IMG/VR virus record: IMGVR_UViG_3300030117_007876 | Location: 1-64,000 of that record | Reading direction: 5' to 3' (one strand) | Length of the DNA: 64,000 nt | From: a virus | Shown: positions 9,138 to 18,156 of the stretch, one piece after another | How positions within the stretch are numbered: position 1 is the stretch's first letter | How the letters are laid out: each line of letters starts with the position of its first letter | Program-made: the position numbers and the translations under genes | Notes under the pieces: generated by a model | The model's input: the letters and a program-made list of their open reading frames with translations, nothing else | Databases searched by the model: none | Told to the model about the DNA's origin: nothing

Positions 9138-9443
9138 TTAAGAGGACTTTTTGTCTTTGTCAAGAAAAAAGTTCCTCAGATCTAACAATTCTTTTGATAG
9201 TGAGAAAAACCCACAATCTGCTAATATTTCAGGCGTTGAAAAAATTTCTATTTCTAGATTGTCGTTAGTCACTTTATCCACACTCATAACAAAAGATAAT
9301 TGTGTATTTTCTCCGAATTTTTCTATGATTTTCTTTAACCCCTCTGAAGCAGCTTCAGAAGGACCATGAGATAAAACCATAGTTTCTACACCTCCACATT
9401 GGACTCTAAAAAAATAATCTTGACTTTTTTGATCTCTAAACAT
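9138..9443 (-). CDS. Hypothetical protein, 101 residues
   Basis: A soluble, mixed-composition protein beginning MFRDQKSQDYFFRV, divergent from the glycan island that starts at 9466. No recognisable motif. The N-terminal half looks like a small alpha/beta domain with 'HGPSEAASEGLKKI'. Possibly a small phage regulatory protein, but unassigned. Confidence 0.6.
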   Translation of the reverse strand: MFRDQKSQDYFFRVQCGGVETMVLSHGPSEAASEGLKKIIEKFGENTQLSFVMSVDKVTNDNLEIEIFSTPEILADCGFFSLSKELLDLRNFFLDKDKKSS

Positions 9444-9465
9444 AAAATTATATTAAGCATATATA

Positions 9466-10335
9466 ATGTCTTCTGTCAATAAAAAAATATTATGGGTTTC
9501 TGATTTTAATTTGGACACAGCGCCGGGTGGCGCTCAAAGAAGTGACGAATTGATCATTGAGAAAGGCAAGCTCCAAGGCTTTTCAATAAAAAAAATAACT
9601 AGGGCTGATGTTTTAGATGTAGAAAACTTTGATGACTTTAACACTTTAATATCATCTAATGTCACAGTTATAATCAACGAAAACCCTGAAATAATTAACA
9701 AAATAGCTTCTCACGATAATCATATAAGATTAGAGCATGACTCAAACGAACACATAACTGAAGATGAAAGAAAATTACTTTTTTCGAATTGTAAAAAAAC
9801 CATCTTCTTAACAGATTATCACTACAGTTTTTTTAAAGAGCTTTATGGAGACATTTTTCAAAACGTAAAGATTGTTTATGATCCTATAGACAACTCTGTT
9901 TTTAAAGATTGCCGACAAGAAAGAGAAGATAAGATACTTTTTGCTGGTTATTTGCACGAAGCCAAAGGAGCGGATACTTTTTTTGAATATGTTTTAGATA
10001 ACCCAGATAAAGAATTTGTTATAGCTGGATTTAGCAGCTCAAAAATATATCATATATTAGCTGATAAATTACCTAATGTTAAATTCTTAGGCACTGTTGA
10101 CTATGAAAAAATGCCAGAAGTTTACAATAAGTATGAATCTATGTTTTATACGCCTATTGTAAGAGAGCCTTTTTGTAGATCTGTAGCAGAAGCGGCAATG
10201 TGTGGTATGAAAATTTTAACAAATAAACAAGAAAGGATTGGAAGTTTACAGGAAATAAAAAAACATGGAATAGAAAAGTTTTCTGAAAAATGTAAAAATG
10301 CATCATCTAAATTTTGGGAGGTAATAAATGAGTGA
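9466..10335 (+). CDS. Glycosyltransferase, GT-B fold
   Basis: A 289-residue protein opening with 'KILWVSDFNLDTAPGGAQRSD', an acceptor-site glycine-rich loop. The C-terminal half has 'ILFAGYLHEAKGADTFFEYV' and the donor-binding 'PFCRSVAEAAMCGMKIL', the GT4 E-x7-E-like region. It starts the glycan island and overlaps the next gene by 8 nt. The sugar and acceptor are unknown. Confidence 0.8.
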   Translation: MSSVNKKILWVSDFNLDTAPGGAQRSDELIIEKGKLQGFSIKKITRADVLDVENFDDFNTLISSNVTVIINENPEIINKIASHDNHIRLEHDSNEHITEDERKLLFSNCKKTIFLTDYHYSFFKELYGDIFQNVKIVYDPIDNSVFKDCRQEREDKILFAGYLHEAKGADTFFEYVLDNPDKEFVIAGFSSSKIYHILADKLPNVKFLGTVDYEKMPEVYNKYESMFYTPIVREPFCRSVAEAAMCGMKILTNKQERIGSLQEIKKHGIEKFSEKCKNASSKFWEVINE

Positions 10336-11065
10336 TATTTCAGTAATCTTAAATTGTTTTAAAAGACCACAGTATTTAGAAGAGCAATACAAAGCTTTAG
10401 AAGCTCAAACTATTCAGCCTAAAAATATATTTATCTGGCAAAATAAAGGTGACTTAGAAAATTTTAAACCTATTAATGATTATGTAGCTTCGAATTGTGC
10501 TACAGCTGTATCAAATTGTAATTTTGGCGTTTGGGCTAGATTTGCATATGCTTTAAATTGCAGAACAAAATATGTTTGTGTTTTTGATGATGATACTATA
10601 CCGGGATCTAAATGGTTAGAAAACTGTTACAACACTATTCAACAACATGAAGGATTACTTGGCACAATAGGAGTTATTTTCAAAGATTTAAATTACCACG
10701 GGTATCACAGATTTGGCTGGGATAACCCAAATGAAAAAGTTGAAAAAGTAGATATTGTTGGACATAGCTGGTTTTTTAAACGCGAATGGTTAGGCGCATA
10801 TTGGAGAGAAGCCGCTCTTCCTTTACATTATCTATCTGGAGAAGATATTCATTTTTCATATTCTATACAAAAGTATTTGAATCTTAATACTTATGTCCCC
10901 CCTCATCCAGTAAATGAACCAGAACTTTGGGGCTCAAAACCCGGCTTAGGCTGGAAATACGGAGTAGATTCTGTTGGCATATCTTGTAATTTTCATGGAA
11001 GTCATTTCGGAAAAAACTTACAACATTACAAACAAAAAGGTTTTAAGTTTATGGAGAATCTATGA
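10328..11065 (+). CDS. Glycosyltransferase, GT-A fold (family 2-like)
   Basis: A 245-residue protein with a GT2-type N-terminus, 'ISVILNCFKRPQYLEEQYKA'. The metal-binding motif 'VFDDDTIPG' lies near residue 92, and a C-terminal 'SGEDIHFSYSIQKY' resembles the catalytic ED region. Translationally coupled on both sides. It probably adds a sugar to a glycan built with products of the adjacent epimerase and dehydratase. Confidence 0.8.
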   Translation: MSDISVILNCFKRPQYLEEQYKALEAQTIQPKNIFIWQNKGDLENFKPINDYVASNCATAVSNCNFGVWARFAYALNCRTKYVCVFDDDTIPGSKWLENCYNTIQQHEGLLGTIGVIFKDLNYHGYHRFGWDNPNEKVEKVDIVGHSWFFKREWLGAYWREAALPLHYLSGEDIHFSYSIQKYLNLNTYVPPHPVNEPELWGSKPGLGWKYGVDSVGISCNFHGSHFGKNLQHYKQKGFKFMENL

Positions 11066-12060
11066 AAATTTTAGCAGTTTACGGAACTAGACCAGAATAC
11101 CTTAAAATTAAACCATTATTATTTCGATCAAAAGGACTAATAAAAAGTTGCCACGTAAAACAGCATACAGATATTATTGATTTCGGTAATCCTGATTACA
11201 CTATCACATTATATCAAAATTGTAAAAGTAGGTTAAATAATGTTTTTGGAGAAATTTTTCACAAAACAGAAGATATTTATAAAAGCTTTGATGCCGTACT
11301 AGTTCAAGGCGACACAGCCACAGTTGCTGCTTCAGCTATATCTGCATTCAACTTAAAGAAAAAACTTATATATTTAGAATCAGGCCTTCGAACAAATAAC
11401 ATAAAAGATCCTTTTCCAGAAGAAGGTTATCGTCAAATGGTTTCGAGAATAGCTAATATTAATTTTTGCCCTACTTCTTATTCTGCATCAAATCTTTACT
11501 CAGAGCAAACCAAAGGAAAAATACACGTTGTTGGAAATACAGTTTTAGATAATATAAAAAAAGACAGAAGCGAGACCTCTTATGGAAACACTTGTTTGAT
11601 CACCTTACACAGAAATGAAAATTTAAACGTTTTAGATTTATGGTTAAACGAGATAGAAAGATTTGCATCTAATCATCCTGAAATTGAATTTATTTTTCCT
11701 GCGCACCCAAATCCAATTATACTAAAAGCTTGCGAAAATCTTAAAAAAATAAAAGTTGTCAAACCTCTACAACACGGTGACTTAATTGATATATTAAAAA
11801 AATGTAAATTTGTTATTACAGATTCTGGAGGCATACAAGAAGAAGGCTGTTTTTTAAATAAAAAAATAATTGTTTGCAGAAAAACCACAGAAAGACCAGA
11901 GGGTATACCAACTGGACATATTGTAATGTGTGAGGACCCTAAAAATATTTATGAAAAGATTGAAAAAGTGAATGATAATTTTATTATCATCGAGTGTTGC
12001 CCATACGGAAACGGTAATGCTAGCGAAAAAATACTTAATATTTTAAACATAAATGTCTAA
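11062..12060 (+). CDS. wecB: UDP-N-acetylglucosamine 2-epimerase
   Basis: A 332-residue protein with the family hallmarks: 'VYGTRPEYLKIKPLL' at the N-terminus, 'VLVQGDTATVAAS' and 'ESGLRTNNIKDPFPEEGYRQ' in the middle, 'LITLHRNEN', and 'ITDSGGIQEEGCFL' near the C-terminus. It interconverts UDP-GlcNAc and UDP-ManNAc. Overlaps both neighbours. It is slightly shorter than cellular WecB (~375 residues) but all motifs are present. Confidence 0.88.
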   Translation: MKILAVYGTRPEYLKIKPLLFRSKGLIKSCHVKQHTDIIDFGNPDYTITLYQNCKSRLNNVFGEIFHKTEDIYKSFDAVLVQGDTATVAASAISAFNLKKKLIYLESGLRTNNIKDPFPEEGYRQMVSRIANINFCPTSYSASNLYSEQTKGKIHVVGNTVLDNIKKDRSETSYGNTCLITLHRNENLNVLDLWLNEIERFASNHPEIEFIFPAHPNPIILKACENLKKIKVVKPLQHGDLIDILKKCKFVITDSGGIQEEGCFLNKKIIVCRKTTERPEGIPTGHIVMCEDPKNIYEKIEKVNDNFIIIECCPYGNGNASEKILNILNINV

Positions 12061-13006
12061 ATGCGTTTACATAACTGGATGTTTTGGGTTCATGGGCTCT
12101 TATGTAACAAGACTAGCTCTTGAAAAAGGTTATTACGTAAGAGGCATCGATAAATGTACTTATGCATCAAGAAGAGAACCTTTATTTAGAGAATTTTCTC
12201 ATTATAAAAATTTTTATTTTGAACAAAAAGATATACGCGACATCAAATCACTTTTTGATTGCGATTACTTCATAAATACAGCTGCCGAAACGCATGTAGG
12301 AAACAGTATTGTTGAGAGCAATACTTTCATGAGGTCGAATATAGATGGAGTTTACTCTATATTAGAAGCTTTTAAAAATTACAAAGTAGAAGGAAACAGA
12401 AAGCCGATATTTTTTCATTTCAGCACTGATGAAGTTTATGGTGATATAAATAATGGCAGTTTTAAAGAAACAGATTTACTAAAACCTAGTAATCCTTACT
12501 CCGCAACAAAAGCTGCTGGAGATATGCTTATAAAAGCTTGGCATAGAACTTATGATATTGATTATATCTTATTAAGACCATCAAACAATTATGGTATAGG
12601 TCAATATATAGAAAAATTAATTCCTAAAAGCGTAAAATACTTAAATTTAGGAAGAAAAATACCTTTACATAATAATGGATCTCCTGTTAGAGGTTGGCTT
12701 CACGCAAAAGATACGGCTTCAGCTGTTATACATCTAATCGAAAAAGGCGTTAAAAATCAAATTTACAACATATCAGGCAACTACTACGATACGAATCTAA
12801 ACATTAGTAAAAAAATAATTAAAACTTTTAATGAAGATGATAATTATGAAAAATATTTAGATTTTTCCTACTCACGTAAAGGTCAAGATGTTAGATACAG
12901 TGTTGATGATTCAAAATTGAAAGAAACAGGGTGGGAACCTGTTTGTGTTTTTGATGAAGAACTTTCTTCTATTGTACATTTCTATAAGGAAAATTATATA
13001 TGGTAA
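12053..13006 (+). CDS. NAD-dependent nucleotide-sugar dehydratase/epimerase (RmlB-like)
   Basis: A 317-residue short-chain dehydrogenase of the extended type: 'YITGCFGFMGSYVTRLA' (NAD-binding GxxGxxG), 'FSTDEVYGDI', and the catalytic 'YSATKAAGD' with Tyr-x3-Lys. It is closest in style to dTDP-glucose 4,6-dehydratase. The exact substrate cannot be read from the sequence. It acts with the adjacent epimerase and glycosyltransferases in surface or glycan modification. Confidence 0.85.
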   Translation: MSKCVYITGCFGFMGSYVTRLALEKGYYVRGIDKCTYASRREPLFREFSHYKNFYFEQKDIRDIKSLFDCDYFINTAAETHVGNSIVESNTFMRSNIDGVYSILEAFKNYKVEGNRKPIFFHFSTDEVYGDINNGSFKETDLLKPSNPYSATKAAGDMLIKAWHRTYDIDYILLRPSNNYGIGQYIEKLIPKSVKYLNLGRKIPLHNNGSPVRGWLHAKDTASAVIHLIEKGVKNQIYNISGNYYDTNLNISKKIIKTFNEDDNYEKYLDFSYSRKGQDVRYSVDDSKLKETGWEPVCVFDEELSSIVHFYKENYIW

Positions 13007-13821
13007 AAAATTTCACAAAAGAATTTGATAAATTTTTAAATTTAATTAAAACTGATGAGCCTTTTAGTTTTACTAGATTTTCAGATGGCGAAATAACTAT
13101 ACTAAGAGATCAACCTGTTGTTTTAGCAAGCAACTATTTTATTCAAGGAGATTTGCACGGAGAAAATAAAAATTTTGTACCAGAAGGAACTTATAACAAA
13201 GAAGAGCAAAAAGAATTTTTACCAGAAAAACATCAATTTTTTAGAAAAAAACTTTTAGAATCTTTCCTTTTTGAAAAACATAATTATTTTAAAGGTATAC
13301 CTGCTCAAAACTGTTTAGATAATGGAGCTTCTTGGAAATTCTGCGTAGACTTGTATAACGAAAATGATATAGAGCATTTAAGCTTTGCAAGCGTAATGAT
13401 AAATGATAATTACAAAAGGTTTATTAGAGAAATGGTGCCTGAATTTTCTAATAAAAAAGTCGTTCTAATTGCTAATGAAAATTCAAATGTAGCAAATTTA
13501 CCTTTTTGGTTAGTTAAAATGTTTAGTGTTGGATCAAACTGCATGGTGAATAATTACTATTTAATAGACGAAATAAAACAATGGATTTCTGAAAAAAATA
13601 TTGAAAATCATTTATTTTTATTTTCAGCTTCATCTTTAAGCAATCTTTTAGGTTACGAACTTTATAAAGATTACGGCAATAATCAATATCTAGATATAGG
13701 ATCATCTTTAGGACCGCTTTTAGGCTTAACCGGATGGCGCGGAAGTAGACATTATTTAAATCTTTATTGGTCAAACCCTAAAAACCCACCTAAACAAGAA
13801 ATAGATGATTTATGGAACTAA
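13000..13821 (+). CDS. GT-D-fold-like glycosyltransferase (DUF1792 type)
   Basis: A 273-residue protein. 'FSFTRFSDGEITILRD' near residues 22-37 matches the RFSDGE-type motif of the GT-D family, whose founding domain is DUF1792. 'KVVLIANEN' and 'LFLFSASSLSNLLGYEL' fit its Rossmann-like core, and the C-terminal 'DIGSSLGPLLG' is also typical. Overlaps by 7 nt upstream and 10 nt downstream. The family call rests on these motifs; the sugar is unknown. Confidence 0.65.
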   Translation: MVKNFTKEFDKFLNLIKTDEPFSFTRFSDGEITILRDQPVVLASNYFIQGDLHGENKNFVPEGTYNKEEQKEFLPEKHQFFRKKLLESFLFEKHNYFKGIPAQNCLDNGASWKFCVDLYNENDIEHLSFASVMINDNYKRFIREMVPEFSNKKVVLIANENSNVANLPFWLVKMFSVGSNCMVNNYYLIDEIKQWISEKNIENHLFLFSASSLSNLLGYELYKDYGNNQYLDIGSSLGPLLGLTGWRGSRHYLNLYWSNPKNPPKQEIDDLWN

Positions 13822-14207
13822 GATTAGTCAATTGTGATACAATTTTCTGGATTAATATTTTACAAATTAGAAATAAAGATAAAAAATGCTTTATTAACCA
13901 GAAAGAGATAGAAATCGAAGATCATTTTAATTATATGCTTTATAATTCTAAGTTTTATGAAGTTTGCCTCGTTGATAATGTTTTTGCCGGATTTGTTGGA
14001 TTAGTTAACGGAGATCTCAGAATAGGTGTTTCCGATCAATTCAAGCAAAAAGGTGTTGGTAAATTTATGCTTGAAAACTTTAAAGGATTCAAAGAGGTCA
14101 AACAGGTAAAAGTTAAAATTGATAACGAAGCTAGTATAAAGTTATTTGAATCATTTAATTTTAAAAAAGATTTGTATATCATGAAAAGGCAATCAGACAC
14201 TAAATGA
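13812..14207 (+). CDS. GNAT-family N-acetyltransferase
   Basis: A 131-residue protein. The acetyl-CoA-binding motif A is 'QFKQKGVGKFMLEN' (Q-x-x-G-x-G-x-x), followed by 'VKVKIDNEASIKLFESFNFKK', the usual late GNAT motif. In this context it may acetylate an amino-sugar nucleotide made with the nearby aminotransferase (PseH/WbpD-like role), by inference. Confidence 0.75.
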   Translation: MELRLVNCDTIFWINILQIRNKDKKCFINQKEIEIEDHFNYMLYNSKFYEVCLVDNVFAGFVGLVNGDLRIGVSDQFKQKGVGKFMLENFKGFKEVKQVKVKIDNEASIKLFESFNFKKDLYIMKRQSDTK

Positions 14208-15418
14208 AAAATTATAAAATTAGATTTATAAATCATGCTTCATTTTCCATCGAATGGAAAAATGATTTTCTTTTAATGGACCCATGGTATACCGGAAGAA
14301 TATTTAATGATTCTTGGTCGCTTCTTCAAGATACTAATATTCAAGAAATTGAAGGCATAGAAAAGATCAGTTCAATAATAATAAGCCACGAACATCCAGA
14401 TCACTTACATTTCCCTACTCTAAAAAAAATCAAACAGAAATTTCCAAATAATAAAATAACTTTGTATTTTCCATTAAGAAAAGATCCCAGCGTTAAAAAC
14501 GCTATTGAAAAAATAGGATTTGAATTTCAATATCTGCACCCCTCCACCCCAACCACAGTAAAAGAAGATTTATCATTATGTTCCTTTCCTACAGGTCACG
14601 ATTCAGGTATAATTTTTGATTTAAAAGATAAAATATTATTAAATCAAAACGACGCTTATTTTACCGATTTAGAAATAACTCAAATAAAAAGAATTTATCC
14701 TTCTATAGATTATTGGTGGATGCAATTTAGCCTAGCCGGATATTACGCGAACAAAGAAGATAAAGAAGGAATGAAGTCTAAAGGCCATGATTTTCATATC
14801 GAAAGATTTAGGCATTATCAGGATTTGATTAAACCTAAAGTATCCATACCTTTTGCCTCGTTCTGTTATTTTTGCAAACATTACAATTCCTACATAAACG
14901 ATTATGCGGTCAAACCTTGGCATCTGTATAGGGAAAATTATTTTCAGCGTACGCTTTTTTATAATCAACAATTAGAAGAAGGCTGCGAACCTGATGGGTA
15001 TAAAGACGGCAAAAGTAATTCAGATCTAGAATGGGAAAAAGTTTATTTAAAAAATCTTAAAATTGATTCGCCACCCCAAAAAGTAAGCTTAGAAAAGCTT
15101 ATATATTCAGCCAATAAACTTTTTGACACAAATGACACGAAAGGAGGGCCTTCTGGTTACTTTTTTCTTTATGATTACCCTGATTTTTGTTTGTATTTAG
15201 ATTTTAATAATAAACACTGTTTTATATCTAATAAAATACATGATCCAAACATTATTGCGGGTATTACTTCAAGCGAAGAAATTCACTCATATTTAAAATT
15301 TCCTTGGGGCGCAGATACTTTAAATGTAACCGGCTGTTTTGAAATAAGGAATGAATCAATTTGGAGGGGAATGTTACAGTATAGAGATTTTTTATATAAA
15401 AGAGGAGTTGCCCATTAA
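14204..15418 (+). CDS. Metallo-beta-lactamase-fold hydrolase
   Basis: A 404-residue protein. The metal motif 'SHEHPDHLHF' (H-x-H-x-D-H) lies near residue 63, and 'FPTGHDSGIIFDL' and 'LNQNDAY' supply further ligands. The layout (N-terminal MBL domain, ~150-residue C-terminal extension) recalls the UlaG and CMP-Neu5Ac hydroxylase-like branch seen in glycan clusters, though I see no clear Rieske cysteines. Overlaps the acetyltransferase by 4 nt. The substrate is probably a sugar or sugar nucleotide. Confidence 0.7.
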   Translation: MKNYKIRFINHASFSIEWKNDFLLMDPWYTGRIFNDSWSLLQDTNIQEIEGIEKISSIIISHEHPDHLHFPTLKKIKQKFPNNKITLYFPLRKDPSVKNAIEKIGFEFQYLHPSTPTTVKEDLSLCSFPTGHDSGIIFDLKDKILLNQNDAYFTDLEITQIKRIYPSIDYWWMQFSLAGYYANKEDKEGMKSKGHDFHIERFRHYQDLIKPKVSIPFASFCYFCKHYNSYINDYAVKPWHLYRENYFQRTLFYNQQLEEGCEPDGYKDGKSNSDLEWEKVYLKNLKIDSPPQKVSLEKLIYSANKLFDTNDTKGGPSGYFFLYDYPDFCLYLDFNNKHCFISNKIHDPNIIAGITSSEEIHSYLKFPWGADTLNVTGCFEIRNESIWRGMLQYRDFLYKRGVAH

Positions 15419-15438
15419 TAAAAATTTATACCATAAAA

Positions 15439-16044
15439 ATGAGAAATCCTTTTGAAATAGTTGAATGGTTCGAAGAAGCTGTGGCTGAATACACCGGATC
15501 GCCATACGCTATCGCTTGTGATAGTTGCACGGATGCAATTTTTCTTTGTTGCAAACATTGTGAAGTTCAAGGCTCCACCATAACTATACCTTCTAAAACT
15601 TATATCTCCCCTCCCCAATCTATTCTTCAAGCTGGCGCTAAATTAAAATTTGAAGATATCAAGTGGAGCGGTATTTATCAACTTGAACCTTTTCCGATTT
15701 ACGACTCCGCTAAACGTTTTACATCTGGAATGTATATCCCGGGATCTTATATGTGTTTATCTTTCCACCATAAAAAACCTTTAAAAATAGGTAAAGGTGG
15801 AATGATTTTAACAGATAACAAAAAAGCTGTAGAAAATATAAAAAAATTAAGATATGAAGGTAGAAGTATAGGTGTACCTTTTCAAGATGATGATTTAGGA
15901 GACGGAGGTTGGAACATGTATATGACTCCAGAACAGGCAGCAAGAGGATTAACCCTTTTAATGGCTTACCCAAAACATGCTAAAGATCAAATCGAAGATC
16001 CACCTTATAGAGATTTAAGAACATTTAACCTATTTAAACAATGA
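15439..16044 (+). CDS. Compact DegT/DnrJ/EryC1-type aminotransferase
   Basis: A 201-residue protein, far below the usual ~370 residues. The PLP-enzyme landmarks are present in order: 'ACDSCTDAIFLCC', 'TIPSKTYISPPQSILQAGA', 'PIYDSAKRF' and the Schiff-base Lys region 'SFHHKKPLKIGKGGMILT'. The C-terminal small domain is largely missing. No frameshift is visible, so it is likely a natural minimal form. It would transaminate a keto-sugar nucleotide made by the dehydratases in this island. Confidence 0.75.
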   Translation: MRNPFEIVEWFEEAVAEYTGSPYAIACDSCTDAIFLCCKHCEVQGSTITIPSKTYISPPQSILQAGAKLKFEDIKWSGIYQLEPFPIYDSAKRFTSGMYIPGSYMCLSFHHKKPLKIGKGGMILTDNKKAVENIKKLRYEGRSIGVPFQDDDLGDGGWNMYMTPEQAARGLTLLMAYPKHAKDQIEDPPYRDLRTFNLFKQ

Positions 16045-16751
16045 AAATTGCCCTTTGTCTGCATGGAAAGTTCGACTCACTTACCGACTCATTCTCTAAA
16101 GGAAATGATGGATACAAACATATAAAAAACCGAATACTATCAAAGTGTGAGCCTGATATATTTGTTCACTCTTGGGACGAACACGAAAAAGAAAATATTA
16201 TAAATTTATACAACCCTAAAACTTATAAATTTGAAAAACAAATAAACTTTAACCAATTAACACAACACTTAGATGTTATACCGAATCCCCCCAGAACCCC
16301 TGATACTATTTTATCTCACTTTTACTCTGTATCTGAATCGATCAAGCTAGCTTGCGAGCAAGATAATTACGATATTGTAATAAAAGCTAGATTTGATTTA
16401 GGCAGAATTAATAGAAGAACATCAGGACCTCATAACTCAGATAATCCATACCCGGTTCAATGCATAACTTTTAATCCTGAGTTGAACATGAATCAGCTAC
16501 ATATGGCAAATTGGCAGTATTTAGATTCCGATGGGCCTGCTGATATGTGGTTTTATTCCAGCGGTAAAAATATGAGCCATCTAAAAGATTTGTACAAATT
16601 TACTTTAAAGTGTTTTGACCTAAATAGTGTTCATGCAAAATCCTTAAATACATTAAACGATTTACCCAATGCAATTAAGCTTTATAAAGCTTTCTTTATA
16701 GAAAAAAAACTTTGGCAAAAAAAGAATTTAATAAATACAATTTTCGAATGA
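16041..16751 (+). CDS. Putative glycosyltransferase-like protein
   Basis: A 236-residue protein starting 'MKIALCLHGKFDSL', with 'DIFVHSWDEHE' and 'DIVIKARFDLGRI'. These resemble the HSW and R-x-D motifs of small WavE/GT-A-like glycan proteins. It lies between the aminotransferase and methyltransferase genes with 4-nt overlaps. Glycan role inferred from motifs and context; not firmly assigned. Confidence 0.55.
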   Translation: MKIALCLHGKFDSLTDSFSKGNDGYKHIKNRILSKCEPDIFVHSWDEHEKENIINLYNPKTYKFEKQINFNQLTQHLDVIPNPPRTPDTILSHFYSVSESIKLACEQDNYDIVIKARFDLGRINRRTSGPHNSDNPYPVQCITFNPELNMNQLHMANWQYLDSDGPADMWFYSSGKNMSHLKDLYKFTLKCFDLNSVHAKSLNTLNDLPNAIKLYKAFFIEKKLWQKKNLINTIFE

Positions 16752-17437
16752 ATCATTTAAACACTTATATTTCAAACTTAGATACTTTTTATCACGAAGG
16801 AACCTCTAATCATGAGGAGCATAATGCTAACCCTAATTATTTTACTCAACTCTTAAAAAAAATAACCAGCGACCCAAAAAAATGGGAAAATAAAAACGTT
16901 TTAGATTTTGGGTGCGGTAAAGGTCGAAATGTGATAAATTTAAATAAATTAACAAAATGGAAGTCTATTGATGGAGTAGATATATCAACAGAAAACATAA
17001 AGCACTGTAAAGAAAATAATAAATTACTAAATAGTAAATTTTTTAAAAATAACGGGCTAGACCTAAAAGACCTAGAAAGTAATTACTACGATTTTGTAAT
17101 GTCAACTATAGTTTTTCAACATATACCCTCAAGGGAAGTTCGCTTGAATCTAAAAAAGGAAATATATAGAATTTTAAAAGTAGGGGGTAGTTTTTCATTT
17201 CAGATGGGGCACGGTGATACAGTTGACATAAGATATAATCACTCTAGCTATAAAGATGACGCATTCGACAAAGTAGGATCAAACGGAATGTGCGATGTAC
17301 AAATAACGCCAGAGACCGAAAAAAATTTAATTAACGATTTAGCTAATATCGGTTTCAAAAATATTGAAATTTATGTTACAGAGTCTTTTAGCGATGATAG
17401 CCACCAAAACTGGATATACATCCACACAGAAAAATAA
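16748..17437 (+). CDS. SAM-dependent methyltransferase (class I)
   Basis: A 229-residue protein. The start MNHLNTYIS at 16748 overlaps the previous stop as ATGA and is preferred to a longer in-frame start at 16712. Motif I is 'VLDFGCGKGRNVINL', then 'GVDISTENIKHC', 'DFVMSTIVFQHIP' and 'LKVGGSFSFQ', the classic Rossmann methyltransferase order. In this cluster it probably methylates a sugar. Confidence 0.8.
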   Translation: MNHLNTYISNLDTFYHEGTSNHEEHNANPNYFTQLLKKITSDPKKWENKNVLDFGCGKGRNVINLNKLTKWKSIDGVDISTENIKHCKENNKLLNSKFFKNNGLDLKDLESNYYDFVMSTIVFQHIPSREVRLNLKKEIYRILKVGGSFSFQMGHGDTVDIRYNHSSYKDDAFDKVGSNGMCDVQITPETEKNLINDLANIGFKNIEIYVTESFSDDSHQNWIYIHTEK

Positions 17438-18156
17438 TGTTTAAATTTTTTATACATACACATACTGACTGTAGAGATATATGGGCCGCTTTTTTCGGGC
17501 GAGTTAGCAAATATTTCCCTAACCATGAAAAGAGCGTTTTAGTTAATAAACTTGATCCTTTTTTCAATGGTTACAATACTATTATTTACGAACCGGATTT
17601 AGATTATACTAGTCGAATAAAAAATAGTCTTAAAAATTTTGGAGATGAGGTAATATTATTCACTCATGAAGATATGATTCTTTATAACGAACCTGCTTAT
17701 AATACATTAAATGAGTTTTGCGATTTAATTAGAAATGACAAAGCTGATTTTATTAAACTTTTAAAATGCGCAAATGTTGTAGGCGAGTATTATTTTCCTC
17801 CGTCAGATGTACACCCCAACTTGACCTCTTGCGAAAGGCAATACTCTTTTACTATCCAACCAACTTTATGTAAAGCTTCCAAGCTTTTAGATGTTTTTAG
17901 TTCTTGTTCCCCTACGAATATCTGGGACTTTGAGCGCAAAATAGATTCTATCTTTACTAATTTTATTCATAATAAATGCTTTATGTCTTCTTTTGAAGAT
18001 GAAGCAAAAAGAGGTCAAGCACATTGGGACTCTAAGTCATACCCGCATGGCAATATGATTTTTAAAGGCAAGTGGACTTATAACGAATATAGCAAGGAGA
18101 TAGACAGTTTATGCGAAGAGTACGGCATTGATTATAAAGTTAGAGGGACAGCATGA
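17437..18156 (+). CDS. Putative glycosyltransferase-like protein of the glycan island
   Basis: A 239-residue protein starting MFKFFIHTHTDCRD. The segment 'EVILFTHEDMILYNEP' resembles a GT-A acidic metal-binding region, and the C-terminal half is rich in aromatic and acidic residues. Start and stop overlap those of its neighbours. I do not recognise the family with confidence. Confidence 0.5.
   Translation: MFKFFIHTHTDCRDIWAAFFGRVSKYFPNHEKSVLVNKLDPFFNGYNTIIYEPDLDYTSRIKNSLKNFGDEVILFTHEDMILYNEPAYNTLNEFCDLIRNDKADFIKLLKCANVVGEYYFPPSDVHPNLTSCERQYSFTIQPTLCKASKLLDVFSSCSPTNIWDFERKIDSIFTNFIHNKCFMSSFEDEAKRGQAHWDSKSYPHGNMIFKGKWTYNEYSKEIDSLCEEYGIDYKVRGTA

Noticed and set aside
9112-9140. Hairpin resembling a repeat element
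   Set aside because: It has a loop with TCA...TC but no inner hairpin and no second strand; more likely a simple structure in the intergenic region.
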